A DNA stretch of 64,000 bases from Actinomadura citrea (GTDB taxonomy: Bacteria; Actinomycetota; Actinomycetes; Streptosporangiales; Streptosporangiaceae), in contig NZ_JACCBT010000001.1 in assembly GCF_013409045.1 (NCBI RefSeq), positions 3,410,001 to 3,474,000 of the forward strand, written 5' to 3'. Positions 60,606 to 64,000 of this stretch are shown here, one piece after another (positions within the stretch are counted from its first letter, which is position 1; each line of letters starts with the position of its first letter). Position numbers and translations under genes: made by a program. The notes beneath the pieces were generated by a model that worked only from the letters and a program-made list of their open reading frames with translations, was not told where the DNA came from and did not search any database.

Positions 60606-61016
60606 CTAGGAGAGCTTGTAGAAGTTGGAGTAGTGGTCCGGCGAGAAGTAGACGGTGCCGGTACTGCTGTGGACGATCCGGTAGGCGTCGCGCGAGGAGC
60701 CCTTCGTCCGCGAGTAGACGTCGTACTCGTGGTAGGACGCGCCGGCCGGGAGCTGGCCGTCGTAGTTGTGGTAGACGCCGCCGGTGTAGTTGTACAGGCC
60801 GTCCGGCCAGGAGTACCAGCCTGAGCTGGACGGCCATCCCTTCCCGCCCCACACCGAGGCGGCGTACCGGCCGTCGGAGCAGCGTGAGATCGTGCAGGAG
60901 CCGTAGACCGTCGCGCTTGCCGGGACGGTGGCGGTGACGCCCGTCGCGCACGTCGCGGCCACCAGGGTGACGGCGGCTCGTTTCGTCCAGGACGGCCGGG
61001 AGCGCTGCATGAGCAC
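60606..61016 (-). CDS. Secreted guanyl-specific-type ribonuclease (RNase Sa/barnase superfamily)
   Basis: A 136-residue precursor. The N-terminus (MLMQRSRPSWTKRAAVTLVAA) is a Sec-type signal with likely cleavage after ASA near residue 35. The C-terminal half matches RNase Sa: YHEYDVYSRTKGSSRDAYRIV and the DHYSNF end, with catalytic Glu97, Arg113 and His128. The middle (VWGGKGWPSSSGWYSWPDGLYNYTGGVYHNYDGQLP) is Gly/Tyr-rich and differs from RNase Sa. The GTG at 61016 has AGGAGG at 5 bp; an ATG at 61010 is the alternative. Together with barstar it forms a toxin-immunity unit. Confidence 0.85.
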   Translation of the reverse strand: MLMQRSRPSWTKRAAVTLVAATCATGVTATVPASATVYGSCTISRCSDGRYAASVWGGKGWPSSSGWYSWPDGLYNYTGGVYHNYDGQLPAGASYHEYDVYSRTKGSSRDAYRIVHSSTGTVYFSPDHYSNFYKLS

Positions 61017-61256
61017 AGGTACCTCCTACGAACGAGTGCGTCCCGAAGGGGACGATTTCCCCCGGACCCGGAGCGCGCCGGGATCGAGGGCGACCAGCCG
61101 TCATGATGACCTTGCGAATCGGCGTAGTCGATACAAAGCCGCCAAGTTTCTATGAACAGGCCTCAACCACCCGACTCGGATTCAGCGCTCTGGAGCGGGC
61201 GGGGAACACGCGGGACCGGACAGCGCACCCGGTCCGGAGCCGCGGTTCCGCAGGGA

Positions 61257-61667
61257 TCAGCGCAGCTCCTGGATGCGGATCAGGTTGCCGGCGGGATCGC
61301 GGAACGCGCAGTCGCGCAACCCGTACGGCTGCTCGACCGGCTCCTGGACGACCTCGGCCCCCGCGGCCTGCACCCTGTCGAAGGTGTCGTCGAGGTCGGG
61401 GGAGGCGAGCAGAATCCAGCCGTAGGTCCCCTTGGCCATCATCTCGGCGATGGTGCGGCGCTCGTCGTCGGTGATGCCGGGATCGGTGGCCGGCGGCGCC
61501 AGCAGGATGGAGGTGTCGGGCTGCTTGGGCGGACCGACCGTGATCCAGCGCATCCTGCCGCCGCCGACGTCGTTGCGGACCTCGAAGCCGAGCGCGTCGC
61601 GGTAGAAGGCCAGCGAGGCGTCCGGGTCGTCGTGCGGGAGGAAGCTCGTGTGAATGGTGATGTCCAT
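61257..61667 (-). CDS. VOC superfamily (glyoxalase/bleomycin resistance) protein
   Basis: A 136-residue VOC protein beginning MDITIHTSFLPHDDPDASLAFYRDALGFEVRND. The C-terminal LRDCAFRDPAGNLIRIQEL is the closing motif, and the middle (WILLASPDLDDTFDRVQAAGAEVVQEPVEQPYGL) is typical of the PhnB/extradiol-like group. Upstream in-frame codons exist but lack a proper N-terminal strand. The gap to the RNase gene on its left (240 bp) holds that gene's leader; no additional gene was seen. Confidence 0.84.
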   Translation of the reverse strand: MDITIHTSFLPHDDPDASLAFYRDALGFEVRNDVGGGRMRWITVGPPKQPDTSILLAPPATDPGITDDERRTIAEMMAKGTYGWILLASPDLDDTFDRVQAAGAEVVQEPVEQPYGLRDCAFRDPAGNLIRIQELR

Positions 61668-61767
61668 GCCGATCACGCTAGCCGCGGCTCCTTCAGCCGC
61701 GCTTCTCGATTCCTGACCGGTCTCGCCCACGGGCCGCAAGCACATCGCAATGCGCCGCGCGAGGGTC

Positions 61768-62640
61768 CTAGCGGAGATGACGGTCGAGGAAGGCGCCGAT
61801 CGCGCCGGCCACGGACTCGGGGGCCTCCTCGGCCATGTGGTGGCCGGAGTCGATGGGACTGCCGCGGACATCGTCGGCCCACGCCTGCCAGATCCGCACC
61901 GGATCGCCGTAGAGCTCCTCCAGGTCGTCCCGGGCGGACCACAGCACCAGCGTCGGGCACCGGACGCGGCGGCCGGCGCGGCGGTCGTCCTCGTCGTGCC
62001 TCCGGTCGATGCCCAGACCGGCCCGGTACTCCTCCAGCATGCCGTGCACGGTCGCCGGGTCGTGGATCGCCTCGCGGAAGTCGGCCCAGGCTTCGGGGGC
62101 CATGTGCTCGCCGGTCGCGGAGTACCAGGCGTCGGGGTCGGCGCTGATGATCCGCTCCGCCGGTCGGTCCGTCTGCCCGAAGAACCACCAGTGCCACCAC
62201 TGCGCGGCGAAACGGGCGTCGCAGCGCTCCAGGTGCTCGACCACCGGCAGTCCGTCCATGGGGATCAGCGCGGTGACCGCGGTCGCATGGTCCATCGCCG
62301 TCCGGAACGCCACGAGGGACCCGCGGTCATGGCCCGCGACGGCGAACGCGTCGTGGCCGAGCGCCCGCATCAGGGCGACCATGTCCCCGGCCATCGCGCG
62401 CTTGGAGTACGGCGAGTGGTCGGCGTCGGTCGGCGGCTTGGACGACTTCCCGTATCCGCGCAGGTCCGGGCACACCACACTGAACCGGTCCGCGAGGAGC
62501 GGCGCGACCTTGTGCCAGGTGGCGTGCGTGCGGGGATGGCCGTGCAACAGCAGCACGGGCGGCCCCGTCCCACCGTGCCGCACCCTCAGCGTGACCTCGC
62601 CGACGTCGACCTGATCCAACGTGAAGCCGTCGAAGAACAC
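61768..62640 (-). CDS. Alpha/beta hydrolase, haloacetate dehalogenase-like
   Basis: A 290-residue hydrolase. Marks of the fluoroacetate dehalogenase group are LLHGHPRTHATWHKV, CPDLRGYGKSSKPPTDADHSPYSKRAMAGD, the nucleophile Asp in AGHDRGSLVAF (~104) and the halide-pocket HW pair in WHWWFFGQ. The second carboxylate-binding arginine normally two residues after DRG (RGxR) is replaced by Leu here. So the substrate may not be a haloacetate; an epoxide hydrolase or other esterase role is possible. The base is the His of SGHHMAEE. Confidence 0.82.
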   Translation of the reverse strand: MFFDGFTLDQVDVGEVTLRVRHGGTGPPVLLLHGHPRTHATWHKVAPLLADRFSVVCPDLRGYGKSSKPPTDADHSPYSKRAMAGDMVALMRALGHDAFAVAGHDRGSLVAFRTAMDHATAVTALIPMDGLPVVEHLERCDARFAAQWWHWWFFGQTDRPAERIISADPDAWYSATGEHMAPEAWADFREAIHDPATVHGMLEEYRAGLGIDRRHDEDDRRAGRRVRCPTLVLWSARDDLEELYGDPVRIWQAWADDVRGSPIDSGHHMAEEAPESVAGAIGAFLDRHLR

Positions 62641-62716
62641 CCGAGCCCGTTACCCCCGCCGCGCCCCGCCAATCACGCGGCGGTCTCGACGTGCGGCGAG
62701 GGAGCGGGGGGCGGGG

Positions 62717-63163
62717 TCAGTGGCGGGTGGGGAGGCGGACGACGGTGACGAAGAAGTCGTCGATCTGCCGGATGGCCTTGATGAACTGGTCGAAATCGAC
62801 GGGCTTGGTGACGTAGGCGTTCGCGTGCAGCTTGTAGCTGCGCAGGATGTCCTCCTCCGCCGACGACGTGGTCAGCACCACCACCGGGATGGAGGCCAGC
62901 TCCGGGTCGGACTTGATCTCTTCGAGGACCTCGCGGCCGTCGCGCTTGGGCAGGTTGAGGTCGAGGAGGACCAGGTCGGGGCGGGGCGCGCCGGCGTGGT
63001 CCCCCCGCTTGTACAGGAAGTCCAGGGCCTCCGCGCCGTCGCGGACGACCTGCAGGGTGTTGCCGACCTTGTTGTGCTCGAAGGCCTCGCGGGTCATCAG
63101 CTCGTCACCGGGGTCGTCTTCGACCAGCAGGACGGTGATGGGCTGGACGGCGGTGCTGGTCAC
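62717..63163 (-). CDS. Single-domain response regulator (Rcp1-like)
   Basis: A 148-residue receiver with no output domain. Acidic pocket E15/D16/D17 in LLVEDDPGD, phospho-acceptor Asp68 in VLLDLNLPKRDG, the T/S switch in VLTTSS and Lys120 in VTKPVDFDQF. Such receivers pair with phytochrome-like or GAF-containing kinases and act by binding the kinase or other proteins. The start overlaps the end of the upstream histidine kinase gene, as in classic HK-Rcp1 operons. Confidence 0.9.
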   Translation of the reverse strand: MTSTAVQPITVLLVEDDPGDELMTREAFEHNKVGNTLQVVRDGAEALDFLYKRGDHAGAPRPDLVLLDLNLPKRDGREVLEEIKSDPELASIPVVVLTTSSAEEDILRSYKLHANAYVTKPVDFDQFIKAIRQIDDFFVTVVRLPTRH

Positions 63164-64000
63164 GAACTGGCTCCTTGGAGGTCGGTGGTCGAGGAGGGAA
63201 CGTCGCCGTCGGACGTGCCGGCGGCGGATGCGCCGGCGCCGTCCGAGGGCCCGCCGGCCGGGGCGTCATCGAGGGTCGCCGCGTCGGCGGGCGCGGCGGA
63301 TTCGTCCTCGGCCGAGAGGGTGAAGTGGAAGCGGGAGCCTTCCTCGCGGTCGGGGTCGAGCCAGATCCGGCCGCCGTGGTACTCGACGATCTTCTTGCAC
63401 AGGGCCAGGCCGATGCCGGTGCCGGCGTAGGCGTCGCGGCTGTGCAGCCGCTGGAAGATGACGAAGATCTTGTCGGCGTACTCGGCGGGGATGCCGATGC
63501 CGTTGTCGGTGACGGTCAGGTGCCAGTGCCCGTCCTCCCGCTCGCAGGTGACGCGGACGACCGGGTCGCGGTCGGGGGAGCGGAACTTGACCGCGTTGCC
63601 GATCAGGTTCTGCCACAGCATCACCATGAGCGTGGGATCCGCGGTGAGCTCCGGCAGATCGTCGGGTCTCTCGATGCGGGCGCCGGCCTCGCTGACGGCT
63701 CCGTCGAGGTTGGCCAGCGCCTGGTCGAGCGGCTCGCCCAGCGGGAGCGTCCGCTGGTGCTGGTGCAGTCGGCCGACCCGGGAGAAGGTCAGCAGATCGT
63801 TGATCAGCACCTGCATGCGTTTGGCGCCGTCCACCGCGAAGGCGATGTACTGGCGGCCGCGGTCGTCGAGCTGGTCGGAGCAGCGGCGCTCCAGCATCTG
63901 GCAGAACGACGCGACCTTGCGCAGCGGCTCCTGCAGGTCGTGGCTGGCGACGTAGGCGAACTGCTCCAGTTCGGCGTTGGAGCGGCGCAGCTCCACGGTC
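63160..64000 (-). CDS. Sensor histidine kinase, N-terminus cut off by window edge
   Basis: The visible 280 residues carry the C-terminal part of a kinase. HisKA has ELRRSNAELEQFAYVASHDLQEPLRKVASFC with the phospho-accepting His; the catalytic domain has NLIGNAVKFRSPD (N box), LTVTDNGIGIPAEYADKIF (G1) and GTGIGLALCKKIVEYHGGRIW (G2). The RRSNAELEQFAYVASHDLQEPLR form is typical of kinases with N-terminal GAF, PAS or phytochrome domains. The frame stays open through 64000, so the real start lies to the right. The C-terminus ends with an Ala/Gly/Ser-rich tail. Confidence 0.92.
   Translation of the reverse strand, partial: TVELRRSNAELEQFAYVASHDLQEPLRKVASFCQMLERRCSDQLDDRGRQYIAFAVDGAKRMQVLINDLLTFSRVGRLHQHQRTLPLGEPLDQALANLDGAVSEAGARIERPDDLPELTADPTLMVMLWQNLIGNAVKFRSPDRDPVVRVTCEREDGHWHLTVTDNGIGIPAEYADKIFVIFQRLHSRDAYAGTGIGLALCKKIVEYHGGRIWLDPDREEGSRFHFTLSAEDESAAPADAATLDDAPAGGPSDGAGASAAGTSDGDVPSSTTDLQGASS

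Noticed and set aside
1..64000. tRNA, rRNA, insertion sequences, integrases or attachment sites
   Set aside because: No transposase, integrase or structural RNA pattern was recognised when reading both strands; short tRNA-like structures could still be missed without a dedicated search.

Overview
The window is very GC-rich DNA with the codon usage, frequent GTG starts and ATGA/GTGA gene overlaps of a high-GC actinomycete. WD40-tailed Ser/Thr kinases, two luciferase-like (F420-type) oxidoreductases, a deazaflavin-type nitroreductase, a TPR-CHAT protein, an IclR/MarR/TetR/FadR regulator mix and a cobalamin-riboswitch corrinoid operon fit a Streptosporangiales-type genome such as Actinomadura. 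That genus is a guess from gene content and was not tested. No rRNA, tRNA, CRISPR array, insertion sequence or prophage was found. The window is chromosomal accessory/metabolic sequence, cut inside a gene at both ends (an MFS exporter on the left, a histidine kinase on the right).

0-13.7 kb: a truncated DHA2 exporter, then a divergent catabolic locus. Leftward are an IclR regulator and an ornithine-cyclodeaminase-like enzyme. Rightward is one long operon: a peptidase-like amidohydrolase, an M19 dipeptidase homolog lacking several metal ligands, a complete Dpp-type peptide ABC importer (lipoprotein, two permeases, fused double ATPase), tryptophan 2,3-dioxygenase and kynurenine 3-monooxygenase. 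It looks like uptake and hydrolysis of a tryptophan/kynurenine-bearing amide feeding into 3-hydroxykynurenine. The usual formamidase and kynureninase are absent.

13.7-21.6 kb: two tandem Ser/Thr kinase-WD40 receptor-like proteins, a DUF4260 membrane protein behind a strong palindromic promoter, a MarR regulator with three matching operators that tie it to a neighbouring LLM oxidoreductase, an unrecognised 341-residue protein and an FkbM methyltransferase.

21.7-28 kb: a four-gene acyl-CoA operon of leucine-degradation type (carboxyltransferase, biotin carboxylase/carrier, HMG-CoA lyase, acyl-CoA dehydrogenase) divergent from a TetR regulator with twin operators. 28-34.8 kb: a solute-binding protein paired with a membrane SBP-vWA protein, an acyl-CoA synthetase and a zinc-finger/coiled-coil protein. 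34.8-38.6 kb: a corrinoid salvage operon (BtuF-BtuC-BtuD-CbiZ) under a cobalamin riboswitch.

38.7-47.5 kb: small regulatory and detoxification modules: TetR-VOC, LLM oxidoreductase, an ECF sigma factor translationally coupled to a triple-VOC protein, hydrolases, a DUF559-like nuclease-fold protein and a cation-diffusion-facilitator remnant. 47.8-54 kb: an OpuC-type compatible-solute importer and a gluconate permease-cupin pair divergent from a FadR-type regulator. 54-61 kb: DUF72 protein, F420-type nitroreductase, a LuxR tail remnant, then a conflict-type cluster: Mrr-like nuclease, 1229-residue TPR-CHAT protease, barstar and a secreted guanyl-specific-type ribonuclease. 61.2-64 kb: VOC protein, dehalogenase-like hydrolase, response regulator and histidine kinase (partial).
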